Positions 30,312 through 41,214 of a stretch of DNA of 64,000 bases are shown in pieces. Source of the stretch: Parietaria judaica (lineage: Eukaryota > Streptophyta > Magnoliopsida > Rosales > Urticaceae); the NCBI GenBank assembly GCA_954871525.1, contig OX940863.1:22518001-22582000 (forward strand), given 5' to 3'. Below the pieces are notes generated by a model, which had not been told where the DNA came from, made no database searches, and saw only the letters and a list, made by a program, of their open reading frames with translations. The translations under genes and the position numbers were made by a program. Position 1 is the stretch's first letter, and each line of letters begins with the position of its first letter.

Positions 30312-31871
30312 ATGGCCACAGGCACAGACCTCCACCGCGTGACCTCCACGCGCACCTTCGACCGAGCCCTGGGACTCGTCGTCAAGCAAGGCCTCCTCGG
30401 CCACGGCCCGCTCGTCGCGCGCCTCATCGCGTGGGCCTCGCGCTCGCCGCGGGGCTGCCTCGCCCGCGCGCGCGCGCTCTTTGAGTCGACCGCCATGGAC
30501 GACCCTCTCGCCTGCGACGCCATGATCAGGGCCTACTCCGCGAGCGTCTTCCCCGCCATGGCTCTGCGCGTCTTCGACCGGGCCCGTTGGCTCGGCGTCG
30601 CCTCAGACGGCTCCGCCTTCGGCTTCGCGCTTAGGGCCTGCGCGAAGGCGCTAAAGTGGTCGGAGAGAGACTGTGGGTCCCACGTTTTGGTCAAGGGTTT
30701 GGAGATCCATGGGAGGGCGTTGAAGCTCGGGTTTGATGGTGACAGGTTCGTGGAGGAATCCCTGTTGTTGTTTTATTCTCGATGTGGACGTCTCGGACTC
30801 GCACGACGGGTGTTCGACGGAATGCCTGAGAAGAGCGTTGGTGTTTGGAACGCGATGATCTCCGGGTACGATCGCGTCGGGGATTTCGCCTCTGCGGACT
30901 GGCTTTTCGATCGGATGCCGGGGAAGAATGTTGTTTCGTGGAATACTTTGCTGTCTCGGCATGTCCGGTTGAATAGGGTAGAGGATGCAAAGAGGTTGTT
31001 CGGGGAAATGTCGGAGAGGGATTCGGTGTCGTGGAACATCATGATCTCGGGCTTTGTCGGGGTTAAGGATTACGGAAATGCATTGAGTCTCTTCCATGAG
31101 ATGAGAAATTCCAATGTGGAAGCTACAGAGATCACGTTGGTCTCGGTTTTGGGGGCTTGCGCCGAGACGGGCTCTCTTGAGATAGGTACAAAAATCCACG
31201 ATTCTCTGAAACGTAAACACACCAAGATCGAGGGCTTCTTGGGTAACGCTATCGTTGATATGTACGCAAAATGCGGGGACTTGATCACCGCTAGGGAAGT
31301 GTTCGATGGGCTGGGAGTCAAGCCCGTTAGTTGCTGGAACGCAATGATCGTCGGTTTGGCCGTCCATGGCTGCTCCACGGAGGCTCTAGAAGTATTCACC
31401 TTGATGGAGAAGAGGGCCGATGATGTCAGTCCTAATCGGGTCACGTTCATCGGCGTTCTCACCGCTTGCAGCCACAAGGGTCTGGTCGACGAAGGGCGGC
31501 AGTATTTCAATCGTATGATCGAGATTTATTCTATCAAACCCGACGAAAAGCACTACGGTTGCGTCGTCGACCTATTGAGCAGATGGGGTTCTCTACAAGA
31601 AGCTTACGAGATGATCCAAACCGTGCCTGAAGAGATGAGCGTTGTCCTGTGGAGAACTCTGCTTGGTGCTTGCGCTGTGCACCGAGACGTTGAGATGGCT
31701 GAGAAATGCTTCCGTCGTCTCGCGTCGTTGGAACTTCTTAGCGGCGGAGATTACGTTTTGTTGTCAAACGTCTACGCCGAAACCGGGAAATGGAACGACG
31801 TCGAGCGTATCAGGAACGAGATGGTCGGAACCGGAGTTGTCAAAGGGCTTGGCTCAGCCATTATTACATAG
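30312..31871 (+). CDS. Pentatricopeptide repeat protein, PLS class, E subgroup
   Basis: An intronless 519-codon frame, as usual for plant PPR genes. From about residue 90 it shows consecutive repeats with typical phrases: VWNAMISGYDRVGDFASAD, VVSWNTLLSRHVRL, VSWNIMISGF, FLGNAIVDMYAKCGD, CWNAMIVGLAVHG and NRVTFIGVLTACSHKGLV. The C-terminus is an E-type motif (VVLWRTLLGACAVHRDVEMAE, YVLLSNVYAETGKWNDVERI) that stops at KGLGSAIIT, with no E+ or DYW domain. Such proteins bind organellar RNA and act in C-to-U editing or processing, usually recruiting a DYW protein in trans. The N-terminus is Arg-rich and could be a mitochondrial or plastid targeting peptide. The gene starts 283 bp from the right end of the 13-kb MULE. 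Confidence 0.93.
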   Translation: MATGTDLHRVTSTRTFDRALGLVVKQGLLGHGPLVARLIAWASRSPRGCLARARALFESTAMDDPLACDAMIRAYSASVFPAMALRVFDRARWLGVASDGSAFGFALRACAKALKWSERDCGSHVLVKGLEIHGRALKLGFDGDRFVEESLLLFYSRCGRLGLARRVFDGMPEKSVGVWNAMISGYDRVGDFASADWLFDRMPGKNVVSWNTLLSRHVRLNRVEDAKRLFGEMSERDSVSWNIMISGFVGVKDYGNALSLFHEMRNSNVEATEITLVSVLGACAETGSLEIGTKIHDSLKRKHTKIEGFLGNAIVDMYAKCGDLITAREVFDGLGVKPVSCWNAMIVGLAVHGCSTEALEVFTLMEKRADDVSPNRVTFIGVLTACSHKGLVDEGRQYFNRMIEIYSIKPDEKHYGCVVDLLSRWGSLQEAYEMIQTVPEEMSVVLWRTLLGACAVHRDVEMAEKCFRRLASLELLSGGDYVLLSNVYAETGKWNDVERIRNEMVGTGVVKGLGSAIIT

Positions 31872-33966
31872 TTGTAGGGATGATCATATTCATATCATAC
31901 CAATACCCAATCTACATGTCATATATTATTAAAAAAAATTCAAAGGAGTAATTTGTAATTATTTCAGTCGGACTTGTGTTGTTGTTGTAGTTTACTCCCT
32001 AAACTTAGTTTTGTAGCATTTATCCGACTAAAGTTGTAAATTTTAGCAATTTTCTCCCACTCGTTAAAAAATTGACGCTTTTTGCCAACTTCCAAGCCAT
32101 TTACAATCCTCATAAGTCATACCACTTGATTCTGTTTTATAGTATTATAGGGTTTCTCCAAACGGACAGTTGAATCATACTCGGTATTGAGAGGTTGGAG
32201 TTTTTTAGAGATCGTCAGATTGATGGGTGCGGGTTGGCTGTGCCCATTGCCCTATTTTCAGGCACCGGTGCTAATTTATTTTTAATAATTTTAAATATAA
32301 AATAACATTAAAAAAACTTGTCCATTCTTATAATATGAGCGAACTAAGTTGGTTTTTTTTTTTCTCTTTCACGTTGGGCAGCCCGCCCCGACCCATGCTC
32401 AGTGTAAGGCTACCCACACTGAACAAAAGAGCGAGACGGGCAAGCTAAGTTATGATTGGCCTGTCCCGAAGTTGCAAGCACAAGATATTTGCAATAATTT
32501 TAATTTTAATGTTCTATGTTCTTTACCTATGTGTAAATCTTTTGGGTAAAACTCGGAACAGAGTCACGTGACCCAATATTGACCTCCTGCACGTGCAAAC
32601 CTTGTAGGATTTATGGTCTTATTCTTAGCAAGCTTATTCATTTGTATATAGCGCTACTAACCTAAAGATGAGTTCTGACATAAAACATGGCAAACTTTCT
32701 GCTTGTTTTAATTCATATTTTTTTAGTTTTCATTTTTATTTTTAAAATTTAGACATGAGGTCATGAGTTGTGCATTTTTTTGCCAAAAAAAAAAGGCCAG
32801 AATCTTGCATCCATATTTTATATTTGTAACACTAACACGCATTAATCACTTGCGTCCAAATATATTTTTTCAAAATATAATAGCGGCAAATGTATTCAAC
32901 ATTTCATTTGTAAAATCTAAACTACACAAGTCACGTAAAGGCGTGTCATCAAATCCCCACTTACTACATATCCCCATAATCAAAGGCGCATAATAAAGCG
33001 TAGTAATGAGAGTCAAACTAAAGAGAAATACATGACGAAGACGGAAAACACAGACTCTACACTTTTAGTCTTTTACGCGATTTAAATACTTCGTCCTTTA
33101 TTAATAGAACTTGAGGTAATGCATAACTACTAATTTTGCTCAAACTTGAGTACATTTATCGTTATTATCTAATTTTTAAAAAGCTAGTTTTCAATAAAGT
33201 TGAACAAAAATATAGATTATAAAGTAGGGCATGGGATGAGAAATCAGTTGAATTAAATGCAAATTTGACTGAGCTTGCATCAACAACCTAAAAACAATAT
33301 CAAATTGACCCGTAACTGATGCTGTTATCTGATTTTTAAAGGAATAATTTATAAATCTATGAAAAAATATCTCAATAATTATATTAAAGATCTTTTAATC
33401 TTGAAGAAATTGACTGGTCAATTAGCTTCGCATTATTTCTGTTATAAAGAAATATAGAAATAATTTAATGCCAGGATACTAAGTGATATTAGCCATTAAA
33501 TATGTCACTTGAATTATATATATTTGGACGACGAAGCTGAGATTAAGAAATGATTTTAGGTTTGCCCCCTCATTTTTTCTATTAATTTGATGTTTGATAG
33601 GAAAATTTGCGGCATAAGTTATTAAGTTATTTTTTTGATGATATAACCGTATATATCTATATGAATTTAGTAATAAAATCTTATGATTAATTTTCATTAG
33701 CAGAATGAATGAGTACTCGATAACTATGTAATTCATAATACTAGAAGAACTGAATAAAAAAAAGGGAACAAATAACATAATTATGTTGTCCGAATATATT
33801 ATTTTATGAATACTGATGCCACAAATATCCTTATTTGCTATAATCTAAATTTTAACCACAGCCTCAAAATTTCTTAGAAATATCTAAACCTCAAAGTTTG
33901 TCTCTTTCTTGATTATTTATGTTATCCATCTTCTAGTCTAATTCAACAAATTTTATTTTCATAATC
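31872..33966. other. Intergenic AT-rich DNA
   Basis: It begins with the PPR 3' UTR. No gene or clear repeat is seen. Short degenerate GC-bearing patches (32200-32280, 32380-32470) look like old transposon remains. Confidence 0.5.
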
Positions 33967-33974
33967 TTGAAAAG

Positions 33975-34416
33975 TATGGGTGAAAGCGGGTCCAAAATCC
34001 GGATTCCGGGTTTTGAAGGTCAAAACCCAGATTTTTGAATGCAAGTTTAGACCCGGATCCATATTAATTGATAACAAGTAAATATAAAATAGAAAAATAT
34101 TATTTTCATAATAGAAAAATAGTTTTTAATACTAAATCTTGTACAAAAATGTATGAACTAAGTTACAAAAATATGAAAAATAGTATGTGATTATTAAATC
34201 TATAATAAAGAGAAAAATACTAAAAATTAAAAATAAATTAAAAAACAGGTTTAAGTAACCTATAATCTGCGGAATCCAAAACCCATTTTACTCCGGATGC
34301 GATTTTTAAAAAAACCGATTCCGATATAATACGGTTTAATTTTTTTTTATTTATATATAAAGCGGTTGCGGTCCGGGCGGTTTAAAACCCGTATTTCTGT
34401 TTTTTTTACACCTCTA
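33975..34416. mobile_element. Candidate non-autonomous hAT-like element
   Basis: Ends TATGGGTG (left) and the complement TAGAGGTG (right) resemble the hAT consensus TAGGGGTG. Flanks TTGAAAAG (33967-33974) and TGGAAAAG (34417-34424) form an 8-bp target duplication with one mismatch. Subterminal CGGGTTTTG and complementary AAAACCCG stretches lie inside both ends. No transposase is present. Confidence 0.5.
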
Positions 34417-34839
34417 TGGAAAAGTGTTCAAATTTCCAAATAAAAGGACCAAATTGTCAAGATATAACATTTTTAAAACCCAATGAGGTAAAAGAAAAAG
34501 GTAAGATGAAGATCCATTCCATTCATTCACAAATCACATCGCTCTCACTCCCACGTAACCAACCCGACACCAAACCAAAGCAAGCTCCAACAAGTACATT
34601 CCTCGACCCATCTCGGCCGTCCGATCCGATCTCAAACGTGTCATAACATTCCCAAAGGTCAAACCTTTCACTCCACTCCGACCCCCAACAAAACAATCAA
34701 AGAACAACCAGACTCCCAAGTCAATGCCATAGAATCAAACTTCAAGAAAAAGCCCGAACCTTTACCTTCGCAAATGGCGGACTCGAGGTGGGTCGCGGCC
34801 AGCTGAGGCCGAGAGAGCCGGTGTTCGGGTGATGAGAAA

Positions 34840-37800
34840 ATGGGGGAAAGTTCGGCAGCCACGCGCACCGCTCTGAGCTCCGTCCACGCGCTCGGGAGGG
34901 GCTTCGATGTCAACTTCGATACGAGGTTGCTGTACTGCAAGGGGGTCTCCGGGTCCAGGCTCGTCGAGGTCTGCTCGGAGAGTACGAGGGATCTGTGGCT
35001 GTACGACGATGTTGTCGTACCCGGCGTCTCCAGGGACATCAAGAACTCGCCGGAGCCCGGTGGCCGACAGAGCTCGGGGGTTTGCTCCTTCCACGAGGTA
35101 TGGATTCTGGTAAACGCATCGAAGCATGCCAGTTTGTTTATTCGATTGATCTTGTGATTTAAGTGGTTGTGTCCTAAGTTTTCTCTTTTGGGTTGAGTTT
35201 AGGGCTGTTAAGAGTTTATGATCCGAATCCGTTTTCTTGGCCCGTCTTGTTCGTTTCTAGGTTCGCGGTTGGGTTTAGTTATATTGGGTGTTTTCGCCTT
35301 TTGGGCTTCGTGGCGGAAGTAGAGGGATCCGGATGAGCGTGATCGGTAATTGGCGTTCTAGGGTTAATTAAACTTAGTGGTCATTTATTTGGGATACATC
35401 TAATTCAATTTTGTTGCTAAAGTTGGAAGAGTTCATGATCCGAATCCGTTTTTCTTGGACTGTCCGGTTCGTTTCTAGGTTCGCGGTTTGATATAGTTAT
35501 GATTGAATATTTTGGGGCTCCGTAGCGGAAGTATAGGGATCGGGATAAGCCTGATTTGTAATTAGCGTTTTCGGGTTAACTAAACTTAGACGGTCATTGG
35601 GATACAGTAATTTTTGAAGCTGTAGAAAGTAGGAATTGGCCTCTGCTTGGTTTCAAGTTGGTTGCTAAAATTAGAAGAGGGTGAGAGAGGAAGGTGTTAT
35701 AAATCGAACACAAAATAACGACGAATGTGAAGATAAACCAACGGAGATAATTTACATGGGAACTCAATCTCGGAAGAAAATCACGGGCGAAGAAGCAGAA
35801 AATTCACTGTGACTGGACTGTGAAATTTTAATAAACCCGAAAGCGCCAACTACATGAAGCCCAAAACCCGAAAGGTCCCTGCTGTGGGGGGTTAGTGATG
35901 GGCTTTGCTTTCAGGCCTATACTGATGCCTCCGCTTCCACCACAGAGCCCTCAAAATATGTAATAAAAAAATATGTTGCACCCTGAAGCGAAAAAAGGAC
36001 CTCGCAAAAAAAAAAAAAAAAAAAAGATTTGAGTCGCAAACTCTAAGAGGATGTAATGCTTGAGTTACTTTATGTACAAGAGAGATATATGAAATGAAAA
36101 TGTGTATATAATGAATGGGTATACTTATAAATTTACTAAGCTGCCAGTATGTTAGTCTTGGTTTTTTCACTTTTAAGATGAGGATAACTTCCGGTCGTAG
36201 TTTTTCTTATAAATATTTTCCGCCTAATACCTTGTTGCATACCAAAAAGTAAACCTTCGTAACCGAGCAATTGTAGAATAATTTTCGTACCTTTGAGCAT
36301 GACTTTCGGATCTGTAATATTTGAGCGAATGATCATTTGTGTGTATCGCGATGAAATTGCAGATGGTTGAATATTTCAACCAAAAGGCTAACATCGCTGG
36401 GGATTTTCCCCTCGGTAGTTTCAAGTCTGCATTCAACTTCACGGGTCTAAAGCATATCGATTCTTCATCGACGAAGACTCTCTCCATGGACGGTTATTAC
36501 ATTCCACTGGCCAAACTTCAGCTTCTAGAAGCTCCATTAGTGTTGCAACAAAAAGTCAAACAGGCCATACCGACTAATTGGGACCCGGTATCCTTAGCGA
36601 GGTATGGATTTTGAAAGAGAATATCAGTTGCCCCTTTGAACTTGTTGCGTTGCCTCAGTTTTCCCCTTAACGGTTTTTATATATCAAATTTCCCAATGAA
36701 TATTTACATTCAATCAGTTTACCCACACCTTTGTTAGATTTAAAGGAAAAAAATTGTCATTTTTTCATAATAATTGATGAACTTTTACTGGAATCATGGG
36801 AAAGAAAATTTTGAATCATGGGTAAATTTTGACTTTTTTGCAGCTTTATTGAGAATTTTGGAACGCATATTATAACGTCGATAACGATTGGTGGCAAAGA
36901 TATGATTTACGTCAAACAACATCAGGATTCAACCCTATCCACTTTGGAGATTAAGAATTATGTACAGGATATCGGGAATCAAAGGTTCTCTGATCCGGAA
37001 AGCCATACAATATTCAACGATAAGGCTAGTCTTGATCCCATAATTTTTCTCAATTTGATCGCCGGTGACTTTTTTTGTAGTATTTTTCTTTTAATTTGTC
37101 CCGGTTATGGTGGTTTCAGGGGATCGATCCTGGTCTATTTAACAGTCAGGGGATATATCCACAACCCACCAATGCTCCGTATCTTGCGGGGAAAGAAGTA
37201 AGTGAAAAATATTGGAAACAGAACAAGAATTGTGTTTGGCCTATGGATTTTGAACTCCTGTTTGCGATTTAATATATACGCTCGACGCGATGATTTTCAA
37301 CATTTGAGGATTACTTTCTGAGAAGTTGACTTAAGAGATTGATAGAGAATTCTCCAAAATTATTCATGATGCAGGACGTAACAGTCATTTTCCGGAGGAG
37401 AGGCGGGGATGACCTAGAACAAAACCACTCACGGTGGGCAAGAACCGTTCGTGAATCGCCGGATATCATCGACATGACCTTCTGCCCCATAACCGCGCTC
37501 CTCGAAGGGATTACTGGGAAGGAGCATCTTATTCGAGCCATCAATCTTTATCTTGAATGTAAGATGTACAAATATGAATAGTTTGTACCTCTTTAATTAT
37601 GTTTTATCCTCAAAGGTGGCTTCTATCTATATCAATATTAATGCATTTTTTCTTTTCTTTTTCTTTTCAGATAAGCCTCCTGTAGAAGAATTGAGATATT
37701 TTCTAGAGTTCCAGATTCCGCGGATATGGGCTCCACTACACGACAGAATCCCGGGCCTCCAAAGGAAGGAACCCGTTTGCCCGTCGTTGCAGTTCAGCAT

Positions 37801-38914
37801 GATGGGGCAAAAGCTTTACGTCAGCCAGGAGCAGGTAATAATTAACCATTCTTTGTTCGTTCGGCAACTAAAAAGCATGGAAATCGGTAATAGTGTATGG
37901 GAAGAACGAAAATACTTCGTCGGTACCGTTACTGCCATTTATTAGTTCAAATTATATTTTTGTGTGGCAGGTTGTTAATGCTTTTCGATTTCTGTTAATA
38001 AGCTGGTTTTAAAACCGGTTCCACCCTAAAACCTATATCTAACCACTAGCACATCGGAACGAAACCGGTTCTAATACTGGTATAGGTTAAAACCCAGGTT
38101 TTTTATTCTAAAATAAGCGAATATTCTGTTTATCCTGCCGAATATTCTGTTTATTCGGCCTTTGATGAACCATCCGGCCTAAGGCTCACAAGTCTCATTT
38201 AAAAGCAGGACAATCGATTTGCAGTCGTTTTTTCGTCCAAATTCCGTTACGATTTCCATATTTTGCATTATGGGCAATAAAACCGTCTTAACACTCTCCT
38301 TCAAAGTATTACAGATATCGGTCGGTCGAAAGCCAGTGACGGGCTTGCGCCTATGCCTGGAAGGAGCCAAGCAGAATCGTGTCTGCGTTCATGTCCAACA
38401 CCTAGCTTCTCTTCCGAAGATCCTCCAACCGCACTGGGACGCCCATGTGGCAATCGGAGCGCCCAAGTGGACTGGGCCCGAAGAGCAGGACAGCCGCTGG
38501 TTCGAGCCCGTGAAGTGGAAGAGCTTCTCCCACGTCAGCACCGCTCCGATCGAGAATAACGAGGCCTTCATTGGAGACCTCTCCGGTGTCCACATCGTCA
38601 CCGGAGCCCAGCTCGGAGTCTGGGATTTCGGGTCCAGGAACGTGCTATACATGAAGCTGTTGTACTCTCGGCTTCCAGGATGCACCATACGACGGTCCTT
38701 GTGGGATCACGCCCCGAACGAAAAGACGAAAAAACCCGCCCCTTCGAGTTCAGAGAACTCTGGGAGCAACAAGTTGGCGAAGTTCGTGGATATGAGCGAG
38801 ATGAGGAAGGGACCGGAAGATCATCCGGGTCATTGGCTGGTGACGGGCGGGAAGCTCGGTGTGGAGAGAGGAAGGATTGTGGTGCGAGTGAAATACTCAT
38901 TGTTGAATTACTGA
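34840..38914 (+). CDS. MACPF domain protein of the CAD1/NSL1/At1g14780 family
   Basis: Seven exons: 34840-35097, 36363-36601, 36844-37024, 37120-37197, 37375-37558, 37671-37834 and 38315-38914. They join in phase to 567 residues. Exon 1 gives the family N-terminus GRGFDVNFDTRLLYCKG. Exon 3 holds the MACPF signature (IENFGTHIITS) and GGKDMIYVKQHQ. Later exons show VIFRRRGGDDLEQNHSRW, PITALLEGITG, LRYFLEFQIPRIWAPL, KPVTGLRLCLEGAKQNR and the C-terminal MRKGPEDHPGHWLVTGGKL. The Arabidopsis relatives restrain salicylate-dependent cell death and immunity at membranes; pore formation is unproven in plants. By memory it is nearest to the At1g14780 branch. Exon 3 must end AAG before GC at 37025 for the phase to fit, implying a GC-AG intron. 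Intron 1 (1265 bp) carries a tandem duplication. Confidence 0.92.
35214..35610 (+). repeat. Tandem duplication of about 217 bp in MACPF intron 1
   Basis: The phrase GAGTTTATGATCCGAATCCG at 35212 recurs as GAGTTCATGATCCGAATCCG at 35429, and both copies continue through TTCGTTTCTAGGTTCGCGGTT to GGTCATT. The two copies differ by many substitutions, so the duplication is old. Confidence 0.85.
35690..36120. other. Possible transposon fragment in MACPF intron 1
   Basis: A stretch different in style from the surrounding intron, with TAAATCGAACACAAAATAACG and GGGAACTCAATCTCGG phrases reminiscent of plant LTR ends, and a poly-A run at 36006-36024. No paired end or target duplication was found. Confidence 0.3.
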
Positions 38915-39612
38915 TTATGATGATGCGTAGAGCTGATTTTTGTTAGATTAGAGGTAGGGTTTTTTTTTTTTTTTTTGTTTTGTTTTTAATATAAATATTG
39001 TGGATGGAAAATCTAAGCTTTTGAGTGTTAAATTGTGTACAATTCCAAGTGAGAATTTTTCTCTACAACTTGTGAAGGTGTGTAGATGAATGTACATTTT
39101 TCTCAAATGACGAAGTGAATAATCAGTATGTGAAGCCTTTTTTATTCCTTTTTTTTTTTCTGCCCCTCGGTTACGATCAATGTACTGATTTGACTTCTCT
39201 GTTAAAATAATAGCAAAATTGACCGTTCTATCACGGTTTTAGTGTGGAATCAACAAAATTTATTAAAAGGTGTCATCTAAGATTATAATTATTTTAAAAT
39301 ATAAATAGAAACAAATAAGGGTATTTCAATATTTTTATGTTTTTTTATTGCGTTTATTAATTAAATGTATAATTAATTTTAACCCTAAATATAAAAATAT
39401 GTGTGGTTGGAGAGGTTCAAAATGTGAATTAAATAAAGTATTTTCTTTTGGAGTGTGATCGATGCTCCATTAAATAGAACCATAGTGTTACAAATAGTTA
39501 TTGTTTTGTTATTCTAAGAGTTATTAGCGATATAAGTACTAATTCTCTTTTCAAAAATAATAAAAAAACTTATTCTTTTATTTTGCTGGATGTAATTGTT
39601 AAACTCGAATAA
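38915..39612. other. 3' UTR of the MACPF gene and AT-rich spacer
   Basis: A poly-T tract lies at 38959-38975. No gene or repeat is seen. Confidence 0.5.
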
Positions 39613-40500
39613 TAACAAGCGAAAATTCATTATCTACCCATACGTTTGTGTGAAATTCGAAACTTGTTATGAATGCTCCAAAATTTGAAATCTAGTGATG
39701 TTCACCGTTCTCTTCCCATTTTGCCCCTGAGATCGAGTATAAAGAGAAAAAACTCTACTTTTGGGACCACAGTTTCCATTTTGTTCATTCTTTATTTGCC
39801 GACATTCTCTCTTCGTCCGAAGGACCACTTCTCCTTCCCAAATATTTTCTTGTTTGGATCCGAGAATCTCTTCAACGGTGGGACCATGGAAGTTCGGAGG
39901 TGGGCCAGACACTCGTGTTGCTCAACTCGTCGCCGTCGCTGTTGCAAAAATCCACGAAAATGCCCTTCTTTGCCGCCGCTCTAATCATTCGAAACCCTAA
40001 CTTCTTCTATTTTTTTTGTCCATTACATGCTTTTAGTGGATTAAATCCATAGATCTAGGCGTAGAACCACCGCATTGTAAGGTTTGACACGGTGGTTAGG
40101 ACCACCGTAGTCCAAATAGTCAACATCGAATTCGGTGATGCTACTTCCGAAGTCGGGGTTTGTAACCATGCATTCGGTGAGTGCCTCGCCAAAGTACATG
40201 TTTTATTTTTGATGCAAACCCTCGATCTGTATGGGACCATTACAATTTCTGAGGTCGGTGATTTTTTACACCGACTTTGGATATTGTAACCCCGACGTCG
40301 GGGATGGTAAATCCGACCCGAAGCTCAAGGATGCTAACCCCAAACTCGTTGATGCTAACCCCGACAGAGCTATCTCCGAATTTGAATGCACCGAATTCGG
40401 TTGTGTTATCCCCGACATCGGAGATATCATAATCGACATCGGAAGTTATTGAATTCGAATTCGGTAATCTTTAACTCCGACTTCTGTGTCATGGCAATTT
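39613..40500 (+). mobile_element. Fragment of a MULE related to the 57.9-kb element
   Basis: The left 120 bp (GAAAATTCATTATCTACCC, GAAATTCGAAACTTGTTATGAA, ATCTAGTGATGTTCACCG) match the terminal repeat of the element at 57908-58999. The following 400 bp are studded with CCGAATTCGGT, CCCCGACGTCGGGG and CGACATCGG palindromes as in that element. No right-hand terminal repeat was found, so it is truncated or rearranged. Confidence 0.6.
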
Positions 40501-41214
40501 CGTTTGCCCGACTAACGTCTTATTGTTTTTCTTTATTCCAGATCCAGCGACGTACTAGGACGAGCATCGACATCGTGGGTCAGTGATTTCTTCTCATAGA
40601 TCTCTATGTCGCGTTTCGTCGCGCAACATAATAAATCAGTGATGTCTCCTCATACAGTTTCATTTTGATGATTTTGTGTGCGGAGTCTCGCAGGTACGCA
40701 CGACATCGATCCGCCGGGACAGTCTTTAACGGTAGTCCGGGGAAATAATAAGCACAGAGAGTATTTTGTTACTTTTCCCCGGCTTCATCACCCGACGGAT
40801 CTGGTGCCGAGCCTTGTCCCGTGTGTCGAGCATTGCCTTGGAGTCTTAGGGAGGGCGACGAGGTGGACGACTACTCTTTGTCGTGCTCGCTTGACGTCGT
40901 TACAGGTTGGGCAGTGATGACCAAAAGTACAGTTCAACCTCGTTGGTAGGATAGATTAGGGTTTGGCCGAAGTCGGAAAATCTCTCCCAACCTGCCTACT
41001 TAGGATAAATGTATGTTTAGGCGTTTCAGATGCTCCTTAGGGAAGTATGACATTGCCCGTCGAAGAATACACTTTAGATTAGTCTTAGTGGGATTATATC
41101 CGAGGCTCAGTGGGTGGTGCGGCACCAACTCAATCACGCCAAGAGACAGGAGATGTATCGGCCCACGGAGAGGTAAGATCAAAGTTAGCTTACGGGAGAG
41201 CAAGTTGGGCGCCG
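40501..41214. other. Unassigned DNA between MULE fragment and hAT relic
   Basis: Moderately GC-rich sequence with short unrelated open frames only. It could belong to either neighbouring transposon. Confidence 0.35.

Noticed and set aside
30651..31367. 238-codon minus-strand frame within the PPR gene
   Set aside because: It is a shadow of the PPR repeats. The plus strand shows clear PLS repeats.
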